Shown here one piece after another: positions 52,299 to 64,000 of a stretch of DNA of 64,000 nucleotides. Position numbers and translations under genes: made by a program. This stretch comes from Pteria penguin (taxonomy: Eukaryota; Mollusca; Bivalvia; Pterioida; Pteriidae). The notes under the pieces were generated by a model that saw only the letters and a list, made by a program, of their open reading frames with translations, was not told the DNA's origin and searched no databases. Location: contig CM068586.1 of the NCBI GenBank assembly GCA_035048485.1, positions 31,528,849-31,592,848 of the forward strand, written 5' to 3'. Numbering within the stretch: position 1 is the stretch's first letter; every line of letters starts with the position of its first letter.

Positions 52299-55200
52299 TC
52301 ATAGTCCTATATCAGCTTTTAAATAGTTTACTTTATATTTGTCCATCAGTATGGTTCTGTTTTCATACATACTTTCCAGAAGCTGTGTCTGAGTGCTCAG
52401 GGGGAGATCTTTCCATTTGGCTGACCTTACAATCTGATGTATATGCTTCTTCATGAAGGTCTCACTCCGACTGTATAACTTCTGTACAAAGTCACAAAAC
52501 TCCTGAAACAGTAAAGGAAAATACATATATTAGTAATTTGCAGACTTTGTTGTGTTATGTCGCATCAAAAATTTCACTTACCCGGTATATAGTCCTGGGA
52601 TCTGCTTGATGCACTAGAAATTTGTATGAATTCAATGACCCTACTTGAAGTAGAGAGGGATCTTTCATGTACCACGTCTTCTGTGACACCTGACATATAT
52701 TGTGACCACAGGTACTCACAACATAAAGTTTGAGACATTCCATCACTTTAAGCTTACAATCTATATTTAGATACCTTGTATATTATAGAATGAAAGCTTA
52801 AAGTGAGGGAACATCTCAAATTATGTTTTGAGTACCTGTGACTGGAACATAGCAGCTTTGGTTTATACTGTTCAAAATACAGGCCACCCACAGGGCTCAA
52901 ACCATGGACCTCCTGACCTCAATCCAAGTACAATACCCCCAGAGCTATACCAGGTCTAAACTGCACAAAATGTATAATCTATAGGATAGTTTAAATCTGG
53001 TAAAAAGAAATGTTGTGTACCTCACTCCATGGATTTGCTTCCTCTGGCAGTTTGGAAGTGGCCAAATGATTGCTAAGTCTTGTAAATACTGTACAAGCTC
53101 CCTCTACTGGTAAAGAATCAATAACAATTTCCAGCAGTTCCTCTAGCAATCCTATTTTGTGAGCCAAACCCTAAGATTGGAAAAAAAAATAGTATAAATA
53201 TGATTTGGAAATAAAGTACAGAAAACAAGATGTAGATTACATCTAAATGTTCTTCATTTTAACCTGCTCCTGTACACTGTATATAATATGAAACTGAATA
53301 TTTATCATATATCAATGTACATCTCAAAACAATACACAGCCACAATGAAGGTTTACCAAAAAACAAGAACAATGCCTATATCGCAGATTTCGCCTGTCGC
53401 TTAATTCCTGGTTAGCAACTTTCCACAAAGGGCATAATGATATTTTCTTAAGGTCAATAACACTTGGGGCAATTGCAATGAAAATTTCGCTTCATCTGTT
53501 GGACTCCATATTTAACATACACAATGAGTTTAATTTGATTATTGCAAACCATAACTGAAAATGTTTTTAGAATACTAATTATGTATCTATGTTGTTTACA
53601 TGGTCTAGTTTATAAACAATGTAAAGCATGTGACCTTAACCTTTTTATTCCTGACCTTGGAAAATTATAGTCATCATCCTTTTGAATTAAGGAGTATGTT
53701 TATCAACTTAGATGACCCTAGCCCAAAGTGCAATGCATATCATTTCTACCTACTATGTAACAAATCAGTGACTGCAAAATAAATGTCTTATTTTAGTTGA
53801 TTCAAAATTTCAAATATCAGACTTGTGAAAATCCAAAATTCAAACAACATTTCCTGTTTGATACTGCATGTATCAGTTGTTCATTTATACTTAATGTATT
53901 GTCCAATGGTATTTCAAAGTAATTACCTTATCTATATCTCTAAACTTGGGTCCAGTTAGCAACAGATTGAAGTTTTGACTGGTATATTCCGTGGCTTTCT
54001 CCATCAGTGATGTTATCAAGTGAAGAGAAGGCTCGCTCCACTTTAATCTTGGAATGGTCCTATTCATTTTCTGACAGTCTAACATCGTTTCTAAGACATT
54101 TGAGATATTCTGGAAAATAATTGTCAATAATTTGAAATACATGTAGATCTATCTAATTAATTAAAGTGTAAAGAATGTATATATTGCATGACATATTATT
54201 GAATTATATTACAAGATGAAAGCTCATAAATTAAACTTGTTAAGCAAATTTTCATATTCTCCTTGACCTCAATCAATGAAATCCCAAGGTTTTATCAATA
54301 AAGGTATTGCACATTACCTAAATGACTTACCATCTCGGCAATTACAGCCTTATAACATAAGTCCATCACATCACCGTGGAGATTAGCAAAGGACTTGGTA
54401 CACCATACTTTCACTTTATGATTATTGATCCACTTGATGCATTTGTCTTGTAATTCTTTCATATTGTACATCACAGCATATGACAATCCTTCTGGTACAC
54501 CAACTTCACATTCAGAACAAGGCTAAAATCAAAGATAAAATTGTTAATACCATCTTTTGAAAATATAACATTGAAATGATCACAGTCTACTATGACAGGA
54601 CAGTGGAGGACCAAGGCGGGAGTCAAACGTGAAAGCTCTTGGTCATGAGCCAAACACTTCATCCACTGACCTACAAGGCTTATTATCTTTTAAGTATGAA
54701 AAATTAATTTTGTAACAGAATAAAATAAACTTAAAATTTAAACAACATACTTGACAATTTTCAATAAGGAGGTCAATTGATTGATTGATTACTGTTTTCT
54801 GTCACTCCACAATTATTTCACATATATGGCTGCTGGGATGCATCACACAGAAATTTTTACCTTTGCGATAGACCCACCTGAAGCGGTGAGGGATCTTTTA
54901 CATGCCATGCCCACTGTGACACGGGACCTAAGTTTTTACTGTCTCATCCGAAAGACAGGACACCGGTGTGCCCTTAGACAGAAAAACATCATCCACTGGA
55001 CTACACCAGCTTTAAGGATTTCAATAAAATGTAATAACAATTATATAACATATAATAACAATAATAAAACGTAATGGAAATCATTTGTATTTGGTTGAAA
55101 GTTTGTGGGAAAAGAGTGTTTTTGTTATTATAAAACAAAATTGCACTGATATAATCATTACTATTACTGTGTCACAACAACAGTTACGTACATGTACATG

Positions 55201-58200
55201 GCACATTTTGAAAAAAGCTTAACAATTCATTATTGGATCAAATTTAAACTGTAACTGCTACACATGGTATACAAATCAAATTCACAGTACCTTGTGGAAG
55301 AAGTGACAAAAGGTTTTCTTCATGTGAAAGTAGACGATTTCCTTGAGTTCCTCAAGCCCATACATATCTGCAATAACTATCAGCTCACCTACATTACACT
55401 CGGGGTTGATCTCCACCACTCCTCCATACATGTACAGTAATGTTTGCTCCATTGCTCCAGGTGTGATGCTAGTGAATAAAACATGGGAGGCATTTTATTT
55501 CTACAGTATATATGGCTATTTGTTTCCATTAGGAAGTGAAAGGCTATTGTATAACACCATACCAGAATTATTCTTCCTATATCTGAGATGGCTATACCTA
55601 CTTGGTACATATTATTGTTTAGAGTTATATATAATATGTCAGTAATTCAAAATTAACAAGAATTATCCTTTCAGGACAAATACCCCAGCAATAAGCAGCA
55701 ATTGTACGACAATAGATATGGTCATTAGCCCAGATTGGCAATGGAGATATGACTTCAGGTCAAGGTCATGACACACATTTCTGTCATGGGTAAAAATTGT
55801 GACATCCTATATGTGAAGTATCATGGGTCTAGGATAAAAATAAATAAAGCAAAGTCTTGTGTCCTTGACCTTTAGACCCTAAAAACAATAGGGATCCTCC
55901 TGGATCATGAGTATTATATGTGCCAAGTATCCTGACACTAAGATGAAAAACAATTGACATAATTTAGTCCAGAAAATTGTGGAAAACTAATTTCAAACAA
56001 AGAGTTATAACTCCAGCAAAAATAACGAAATTCAAACTTGGCCTGCAGTTGTGGTACAAAATCTCAATCCAATATTTCAAAGGATGTGAGGCTAAGTGCA
56101 GAAAATTCATTTCAGACAAAGAACCATAATTGCAATCAATAGCACATTAATTGTGACAAAGTTAAAATTTCAGTCTACGGTTGTAAGTAATAGTTACATG
56201 TATAAAGTTTCAGTCCAATATTTTCAAGGAAGTGTGAACAAAAATCTGAAAATTCAATTTCTTATTAACCTCATTTGGGCAAAAGTAGGTCAACTGTGAC
56301 AAAAGTTAAACTTTGTCTGTGTATTTGTTGGTAATAAAGATGTTTTGACAGACAGCAAACAGACAACCCGATTCCAGTGTAACCCAAATTTTTGTTGTGG
56401 GTTATTAAATTATTAAGAATAAAATACCCTTCAAGGATGATTTCCTGAGATTTGCTTTCCTTCCATGACCCTGATAACATAGCTTCAAAGTACAAGGATC
56501 TTGCTGACAAAATGCACCTAAAATCACAATCATAAATATACATAGACTTTGACATGCATGTGACAAAGGCAGTCTGAGTCTGATCCTCAAACTATACTCT
56601 AATGGTTCTAACCCCTATCCCCAAAGTCATGCACATTCACTCATTTACCGCTTTCCCACAATCACACACTTTAACACATTTATTCTATCCCTGTAATCAT
56701 GCATTTTAATGCAAATATTGTGCATGAATTTTCTTTGCATATTTGTAATGTAGTTTTACAAGGAATATAATTAAAGTGAATACTGGCTATGAAATAAAGC
56801 TTTCCTACATTAAACATGTAATTTGATTGTCACTAAAACATTATAAATTAATTAATGTAATGACATAATGTATGAATTAATACATCTTTGTAAAATGGTT
56901 GATACCTTGCAGACATTTAATTTGGATTAAATACGATATATTTTCTATGTCTGAAGTGGTGTAAGTATTTTAAATGGCATATCCAAAAATGGAAGTGACG
57001 TATCACAAAATATTTTATCTAGTATATTGAATACTGCCAATTAATTGGGTGCGATGGGTGCAAATCTCTGCAAACTAACTTTGCGGAACTGGACAATATA
57101 TGATACTGCATGCAAATAGATGATCACAAGTAATTAGGTCTCCAATGAGTTTAGGGGTTTAATTTGCAAAAGTACAAACTACAATTGATATATGGTCTTA
57201 TAGTGATCTACAAATATCAAACCTTTACATACTTTACACAGCTACACATTGAAAAATAGCAATAATTATGTAGATAAATTACACTGAGAGCATTCATTGA
57301 TGTCATTTATACTACTAAATTACATTCTGATAAATAATTCTTTCTATGTTTATCTGAGTTATTAGCACAAAACTATAGGAATATAAAAAGAAGTGTTAAA
57401 CAAAAGCATGGAGTGGATATTCTCGTGAGGAAAAGCAGTTGTATGGTATAATCTGTGGCATTATGATAACTGTGACATTATTACTTAAAATGTAGATCTG
57501 CATTATCTGTAAGCATGAACGACACATACTCACAATCTATATTTACTTATTTTTCTTCCAATATGCCCAGAAACATATACATCACAATTATAATTTGTTA
57601 CTTACTTGTGAGTTTTGAAGTGGGCCCCCGATACAGAAATTATACAGTCATAGTCCATGTCCTGCAGAAATCCTCTTAACAAGTCCTCTCCTAAATCACT
57701 GCATGTTTCATAAGGTACTGTAAGGTCATAGGTCATCTTGATGAGGTCAGGTAAGGTCACATGATTTCCATTAGTAGAAGATACATCATTGTAATGACAG
57801 TCTTCTAATGAACTGTTTACAATCCTTTTACATTCCTCCTGATGTGTTCCATCATTAGACTTATATATTTGAGGGCTGGGGCCAGAGTCTCCATTGGGAT
57901 TTGTTTCTTTAGGACGACTGCTTGATTCTTCCTCAGAGATAAGGCCATTATCATGTGAGTGTTCATCATTTTCAATATTTTCGTCACAATTCACCAAAAT
58001 CTGATCAACAGATTTGGTATTACTTTTTAATTCAGTCCCAGAAAGTGAGTCCTTTGATGAATGATTACAACTCTCTTCTATGATAATATTAGTCGAGGAA
58101 TTATCATTCTGTGACTCTTCTCCATTGTAAATTGGATGTTTTGGTTTGTTTAATAACGATAATAAATAGTCCCATGTTGTGAAATTTGTATCTAAATCCA

Positions 58201-61200
58201 GTGATTCTGTGTCTTTTGATGACATTCCATATAAGTATCTAAAACAAGACCATCCCTCATATTATATTAAGTACAATACGTACCTCTGTATGAAAAATTC
58301 ATGGATTTAGATTCAACGTTATCACCATCTAGTTATATTAAAGAAACTCTATACCACCATGAGGCAATGCTCAATCTTGTTATATAATTTTGTTTCCTTG
58401 AAAAGTTTTCAAATTCAAGTTTTTGCCTTAAATCATAATGGTTTCACAAATATGAATTTAGAAGACAGTTTATTACAAACCACTTGTACCTTATAACAGA
58501 TGAACATGTTTCCTGTGAAATCCACTCTGGTACAATCCAGGTGTCATCATCATCCTTCTGACAAATTTCTGAAAGTCTCTCAAAGATTTTCCTGTTTCTA
58601 AAATGTAAACATTATAGTATATAGATAATTTACTACACAAAATGAGCCTTTGTGTGCAAGTGTAAATTTCTTGCTTTAAATATAGGAAATATGATCATAC
58701 CCTATGTTTTAATAAAGAATACTTGTATTCAGAAAAATATCCAACAAACTCGAATTTCATTTTAACTGAAACCCTCGAAGTATGTCTTTGTTGATACCAG
58801 CATACATACACCTAATATATACACCAAGTATTTAAAAAATTTGGCTTTCAGATTGATAGCAAACGGATTTAACATACACTATATATAACGGGCCAAACTA
58901 CATTGATTATGCCAAAGTTCAGAAGATTTAATCAGAACAGAGAATAACTTGATGTACAAGACTTTTCTGTTACAGTATACCAAACATCACTTCAGTACCT
59001 TAAATCATAGGGCATTAAATATTCCAGTACAAATTAAATTTTGTTTTGTAACTGTCAATAATACCAGCATAATATAGTTTATAACTGCAAATAGTAAAAT
59101 AATGTACCACAAATGCTTATATTCACTGTGATCAAATCAGTCAAATGAGTCAAATCAGAGCAATGTACATTCTTAATCAATAAAATTGTATGATACTTGT
59201 TCACAACTTCCACAATAGCTGAGATTGTAACAAAATCTGATTGTGGAAAAATAAGATGATGACTGATATGGTAAACATATGTCAAAATGAGATGATGAGT
59301 GATTAAGTAATCAAAATACTCATAGTACTGATAGACAGAACATTTACCAATATTGGTCTAAGTTTGAAAATAATAAATGTTTTAAACTGTTAGTGTAACA
59401 CGTATCAACATATCTATAGTAGAATATCAGGATCTCATAGCGATTTAATTGTTGATCACATTGTCAGACAGAAATGTACTTCACACACCAAAGACTGCAA
59501 AGAAAGCATTATCATACAACTTGACAACAGACTCATGGAACTAAACCATATCCTGAGGTATTGAAATGAGCATACACTATCTAGCTGAATTTCATTATTT
59601 GTAGCTGACCCAGTTTAAAAATAGTAATCATGTCACAGACGGTTACATAATGCTGACAAAATCTAAAAATAGCATTCACATCACAGACAGTAAATAGATA
59701 CACAACGCCATCTGGCTTAAGATTGCTCAATCGTACCTAAACAGCCATATCCGTAATGGATACATAATGTATAGTTTTACATCGAAATGTAATCTTGTGT
59801 AGTGTCCATTTGTACATTGTTTTGAATACTTCATTACATCATAGTACATGCGTTCGTAAATAAATAATTCCTATTTGAATTTTCGCAGTGTCAATTTCTA
59901 CTTCAGTGTTGGTGCTGAGCAAAAAATAAGATGCATTCTACGTACTATATCTTGGTGTAGATTTGAAGTTAGAAATACTATCAGGTCAACATCGAAACGA
60001 CCCAATCGATTTAGATGAGACAAATAAATTCGTCCCCGTCTAAAAATAATATATCAACTAAAGATGATGACTGATATGGTAAAATACTGTCAACAAATGA
60101 CGATGTCTGATATAGTAAAAATAACCTGTCAATAACTTACATGTCAACGACATAGCAATGACTGTTATGACATCAAAACCCTGTATTTCAACAATATTTT
60201 AAATTACATACATAAAATGCCATATGCATGAATGTTGTCTTAAATCCATTAGTGTTATTGTATAAAGTATTAACCTAGCTTTGATAATAAACCTGTGGAC
60301 TGCAAATTCTTGTGGTCCATGCTTCAAGCATAGATCGGAGTGGAGACTTTCACTGTATAATCTGAAACAAAATAAATTATATATAAGTAAACACCACTCT
60401 TTTCTTCAATATTCATGCTCTAAGCCTCCAGCAAACTGGTAAAAATATATGTATTTATTACCTACACATCTGTAATTAAATCTTTAATTATGTAGTTAAA
60501 TGATTTCTTTCTTTCCTAAAAAAAATCTGCATTGCAAAATAAGATAATCTGCTTTGTTCTTAGTAAGGGTAAGACAATTTCAGCAAACTTCCATAGATAT
60601 TAAGCCACACTCCACTTTTCAGAGCTAATAAAAACTATAAGCACAATCATGTACCCGCTTTCTTTAACACTGCTGATGTAAATTACTATTATCTTCTTAT
60701 TACCAAAGGACCAAAATACCAAGTGTTTGATATTTAAGTCAACAACAGATAACATTACATTACAGATCCAATGCTACTTCTGCGAGTTATTTGCGATATT
60801 TTTTTAATGCTAAATGAGCTTGTTGTTAAACATTCACGAGGAATGGGAGGGGGTGTTATAATATTACAATTGCATGAATATATATTGTTATTTTCTAACA
60901 CCTGACATCACTCTTAATTTTCATTATTTTACATGATATGGTAGTAATGATGATTTTAACCACCCAAACCACCAAGGTCCTCATAAAGATTTACTTAAGA
61001 TTATTTTGCCTAAATGAATTATTATTGATGTAGATATTGACCTGTATAAGTGACAAAAGGAGGTCAAATCCTAATGTAAAGCATATCATCTTTTAGTTTA
61101 GACCTGTGCAATGGACCCATCCAAAAGCAGTCAGGATATTTTTCATCTGATATGGCACGAAACATCAGTTTTTACACTCCTGTCTGAATTGATCGTCAAA

Positions 61201-61885
61201 TGTCTGACATCACACCTTTTGGCACACTTTTTCATTATGGCATCATAAATAAATGGCTTGTCAATCTGAATTTAACAGTGATGTCACATTTTATGAAACT
61301 ACATAATTAGTATGGTTAGTCGTACATAGCCATCCCTCAATTTTAGAAAGGACAATGACAAGCCTGTGATTAGATTCCAACCTGGAACCTATAAACCTTG
61401 AGCTATGCACCTAATCAACTGAATTTGAGACATAATGGTACTACAGTACAATTTCAGCAATTATATTTCTGGATTTTTCAGAGAATCACAGAAATTACTT
61501 TCCTTGGGGAAGAGTGAATTGAGAACTTCATTGGAAATATTCAATATATGTAACAATTCAAAATGCAATTACATGTATTTAAGAATTAATAAAAAGTATG
61601 TAATTTATGTAAAAGTGTAAACTACTGTTGATATAATTGAGAAGTGATGATACAACTAAAAGAAAAAGAAAAAAAAAATGATGTATGAAAGAAAAGAAGA
61701 AAAGGCAACAAATAGTCATAAATATGCAAATTTCTGTACAGAATATAACCATCACTAAAATACCTTGACAGATCAGTCCATAATTGTTTTGCCAATGTGG
61801 TCTTGATTTTCTTGATTTCTCTTTCACATCTGTCCTTAAATGCTTGACCTAGTTGAACAGGTAGTCTCTCTTTTGGCCTTGCCAT
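52299..61885 (-). CDS. BTBD8: BTBD8-like protein, two BTB domains plus BACK-like region, 11 exons
   Basis: Vertebrate BTBD8 is linked to clathrin/AP2 vesicle trafficking (family knowledge). Exons in transcript order: 61885-61764, 60361-60275, 58597-58490, 58238-57606, 56517-56428, 55468-55291, 54522-54331, 54109-53927, 53170-53021, 52689-52582, 52502-52332 or on to a stop at 52299. All phases join. Start MARPKERLPV, with CEREIKKIKTTLAKQL matching the human N-terminus. A degenerate first BTB covers residues about 41-110, then a 170-residue Ser/Asn/Glu-rich linker, then a clear second BTB about 285-405 (FKTHK-CILSARSLYFEAML, ADMYGLEELKE), then a BACK-like helical region (CTKSFANLH, IPRLKWSEPSL). 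Reading through the last exon gives about 684 aa ending in KADIGL; splicing at the GTAAAC after 52332 would instead extend it. The exon at 52582 could start at 52752. Human BTBD8 is much longer, with a disordered tail not seen here. Confidence 0.85.
52690..52850. repeat. Inverted repeat beside or overlapping a BTBD8 exon
   Basis: GACCACAGGTACTCACAACA, GTTTGAGACATTCCATCACT and TTAAGCTT at 52698-52755 are mirrored by AAGCTTAAAGTGAGGGAACA, TCTCAAATTATGTTTTGAGT and ACCTGTGAC at 52793-52845. If the exon 52582-52689 begins at its inner acceptor this is a wholly intronic element; the longer exon form to 52752 would include one arm. Confidence 0.75.
52880..52965 (-). mobile_element. tRNA-like SINE head
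   Basis: On the - strand: GGTATAGCTCTGGGGGTATT (A-box-like) and CATGGTTTGAGCCCTG (B-box-like) at tRNA spacing. BTBD8 intron. Confidence 0.5.
54600..54690 (-). mobile_element. tRNA-Met-like SINE head
   Basis: On the - strand: GTAGGTCAGTGGATGAAGTG, an anticodon-arm-like TTGGCTCATGACCAA whose loop centre is CAT, and CACGTTTGACTCCCGCC. Looks derived from a methionine tRNA, but the acceptor stem is not intact. Confidence 0.5.
54774..55018 (-). mobile_element. SINE copy related to 2552-2826
   Basis: Shares ATTGATTGATTGATTA, TCACTCCACAATTATTTCAC, GTGAGGGATCTTTTACATGC and TACTGTCTCATCCGAAAGAC with the first copy. The tRNA-like end is more decayed. Flanked by a 9-bp direct repeat TTTCAATAA (54759-54767, 55019-55027). 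Confidence 0.8.
55670..55965. repeat. Dispersed repeat with GGTCAAGGTCATG core
   Basis: AGGACAAATACCCCAGCA, TTCAGGTCAAGGTCATGACA, TGTCCTTGACCTTTAGACCC, ATGTGCCAAGTATC. BTBD8 intron; non-coding. Confidence 0.55.
61085..61430 (-). mobile_element. Degenerate SINE with inserted repeat
   Basis: ATGGACCCATCCAAAAGCAG and ACATCAGTTTTTACACTCCT align with the body of the 2552 SINE; a 28110-type repeat fills 61180-61285; a tRNA-like end follows on the - strand (GGTTCCAGGTTGGAATCTAA). BTBD8 upstream half, intron 1. Confidence 0.5.
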
Positions 61886-64000
61886 AGCATTTACTAGAAT
61901 TCCGCATTTACACTAAAATACAGAATTTATTTACATCCTCATTATAATAGTACATTTTATGTGATAGCTTTTTAAATTCACAATGTGTCTTTACAGATTC
62001 ATGTCAAAAGGACATACAGTCAATCTCTACTCATTTTGAAAGGACTCTCCTTGATTTTAATTTTAAATTTTTTGACTGATAAAAATACATATAGAACTAT
62101 AATATTCAAATGGAAAAAAGGGTGATGCTGAGTTTGAATTTATCAATGATCTCTCCCTTTCTATGACCTTTCACTTTGTATATTGTATATTACAGAGATC
62201 AACTTAGAAGTCCATATATGATAAAAGAAAAAGATTTCTTAATGTAGCTTTTTCTTCCTCCTTTTATTGTAGTGATAAATTTAGGTAAAACTTGTACAAT
62301 ACGAATTAAGAATCTTGCTATCTGATTGATGTTCTCTAAAATACCTTAATCACAGTACTCAGGATCTACCATTTAATTGTCATAAGAATGAATCAAATGA
62401 TGGCTATGAATCACATTTAAAGGTTTGTGGTTTCATTAAAGACACATAATAAATTTCAAAAAATCTTTTCTGTGCAGGGATTTCAATAAGAGCCAGTATC
62501 TGGTGAAATACCGCCGCTTCAAATGACAGAAATCACCAGTTCCAATTTCCTCTGATCTCAAGCTAGTATTCATGTTCACCCATATGTCACTCAAATTGAT
62601 ACGCTTCTGCATAAGAGATATTTCCATTAAAAGAAGGGAAAGCCACAAGCATTTGTTGCTCCTTATTTATCCCATAACATTTGCCTTGAACTGATATAAT
62701 AACATAAATGATTATTTTGATAAATCAGTAAATGACAGATTTAATAAAGGGGCACATAAGAAGCTACAAACACATGTGGGGAAAGCAACAGCAAACAAAA
62801 CCAGGTATTTCAAATTAATTTCATCTCTCATTACATACTCAACATACAATGATTTGCTGTTAAAAGTTGTGACATTTTATTAACGTCATAATTCAGATAC
62901 CAACAAAAAGTAGTTTGTCAACATTTAAGGCCCGTTGTAAAATGTAAATATGAAATTTGCGTATTTACTGAGTGTTCAATATACAAATACTTTACCTGAT
63001 TTGTGACATATTTTCACCAAATTACTTGATAATATGCCATTATGACTCACATTTTGTTTTGCGTGATTATGGCATTGAAAAACAGCTCCTACACATAGTA
63101 AATAACCAGTAAGAATAATGTGTGGGAGATTGAGTAATGCAGTGCCAATTAGCATATTAAATTTTATTTGACTTAAAGACTTGACTTTACTCGACTGGAA
63201 ACTGAATCTTTACATTATAAAGAGTTATTTCCCTTTTCAGCACGTATTTTACATCTAACCATTGTGACATCACAAAGTTCTGAGGAAAACTACGTCACAG
63301 TGTAAAATTATCGATATGGGAAATAATAAAATGATATAAAAGTTATATGACATCACAATGATTTAGTTTTCAAATACCCGCTCCTATTCCTACGGGAATT
63401 AACTCTATATAATGAAAAGACCCAAAATTCTCGAAGTCAGATTGGTCACATGAGCCAATATATGCCATATTTGTTTGGGGACAAGTTTCGGGATTTATTG
63501 TTGCTTCATATGAAAAATTCAATATTTTGAAATCTAATTATTTCAAACTGAGTCATATCAAACTTGATGAAGATAACTGTGTCAATCTTCAAATAAATTC
63601 CTCGATGAATTTTGGCAGTTTTACAACTTACATAGCTCTTGTGCTCAAAATACAATTCAGCAACGTTGCATTATGCTCTATGATAAACACCAAGTTAATC
63701 CCCTAGGTCATCCTCAAAATCTTTCAGGGAGTATCTATATCTAGGTCTCAGTATAGTGCAATGTCACTCTGACTTTGAGAACTGAAGCTTGAAGCTCCAG
63801 AGTCCAGTCAAACTACTACTTCTGTTTCTGGTCACCAATATTCGTAGGTGAAATAGTTGTGTTGTGATGCTAAAAACTTACAAATGTTATAAAACAGTAC
63901 AGTACAGCAGATAACAATTAATAATGCCTGGTAGCACGGTTTGTCGATACTAGTACTACTCCTAGATTACTCGGAATCGGTTAATTAACTCCCCCTCCTT
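61886..64000. other. Region upstream of the BTBD8 start codon
   Basis: 2.1 kb with no coding exon recognised. Should hold the BTBD8 5' UTR and promoter. The only structured element seen is the palindrome at 63206-63422. Confidence 0.6.
63206..63422. mobile_element. Palindromic MITE related to 32954-33175
   Basis: Ends TTATAAAGAGTTATTTCCC and GGGAATTAACTCTATATAAT then GAAAAGACCC correspond to the ends of the 32954 element (AAGTTATTTCCC, GGGAAGTAACTCTGTATAAC). 217 bp, more decayed inside. Confidence 0.72.

Noticed and set aside
54600..54690. tRNA-Met gene candidate
   Set aside because: Boxes and an anticodon-like arm are present but the acceptor stem does not close; better read as a SINE head.
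56271..56590. Two overlapping - strand frames starting upstream of 56517
   Set aside because: Only 56517-56428 is coding (BTBD8 BTB exon); the rest is intron read-through.

Overview
This is metazoan nuclear DNA. The genes are split into many short exons with GT-AG introns, the background is AT-rich, and introns and gaps are full of short dispersed repeats. Several repeats (units built on GGTCAAGGTCAC, a family ending in TTAGGACAGCTCTAGT, frequent TACATGTA, many small palindromic elements) are what I associate with bivalve mollusc genomes. A bivalve is my best guess from sequence style and protein divergence; no search was run.

Layout, left to right. (1) + strand, up to 22573: a SKIV2L/SKI2 RNA helicase gene, 5' end outside the window. 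I can trace 23 coding exons that join in frame from 3148 to the stop, giving 1216 codons, plus a possible further upstream exon at 1-39. (2) - strand, 32104 down to 24370: a complete 7-exon STEEP1 (CXorf56) homologue, 209 aa. (3) + strand, 34254-43443: a complete 4-exon CDK9 gene, 397 aa. (4) - strand, 61885 down to about 52300: a BTBD8-like gene with two BTB domains and a C-terminal BACK-like region. (5) - strand, 49089 down to 48183: two further exons whose reading phase does not continue cleanly from BTBD8. They may be a separate small gene, with a weak securin-like reading, or BTBD8 3' exons. SKIV2L and STEEP1 converge, STEEP1 and CDK9 diverge from a gap of about 2.15 kb, and CDK9 converges on the last gene.

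The four clear genes are ordinary cellular genes: cytoplasmic RNA surveillance, STING trafficking, transcription elongation, and vesicle or endocytic function. I see no operon-like or pathway logic linking them. No rRNA, CRISPR or intact tRNA gene was seen.

The rest is repeats: a 60-bp minisatellite interrupted by a SINE with a 13-bp target duplication, other minisatellites with 62, 18 and 31 bp units, several tRNA-derived SINE pieces, two decayed non-LTR retrotransposon 3' ends, and at least a dozen inverted-repeat (MITE/foldback) elements. Some of these carry perfect TGACGTCA sites, one of them in the STEEP1/CDK9 divergent gap. The most promising leads are the possible securin-like gene, the nested and related palindromic elements, and the element-rich divergent promoter.
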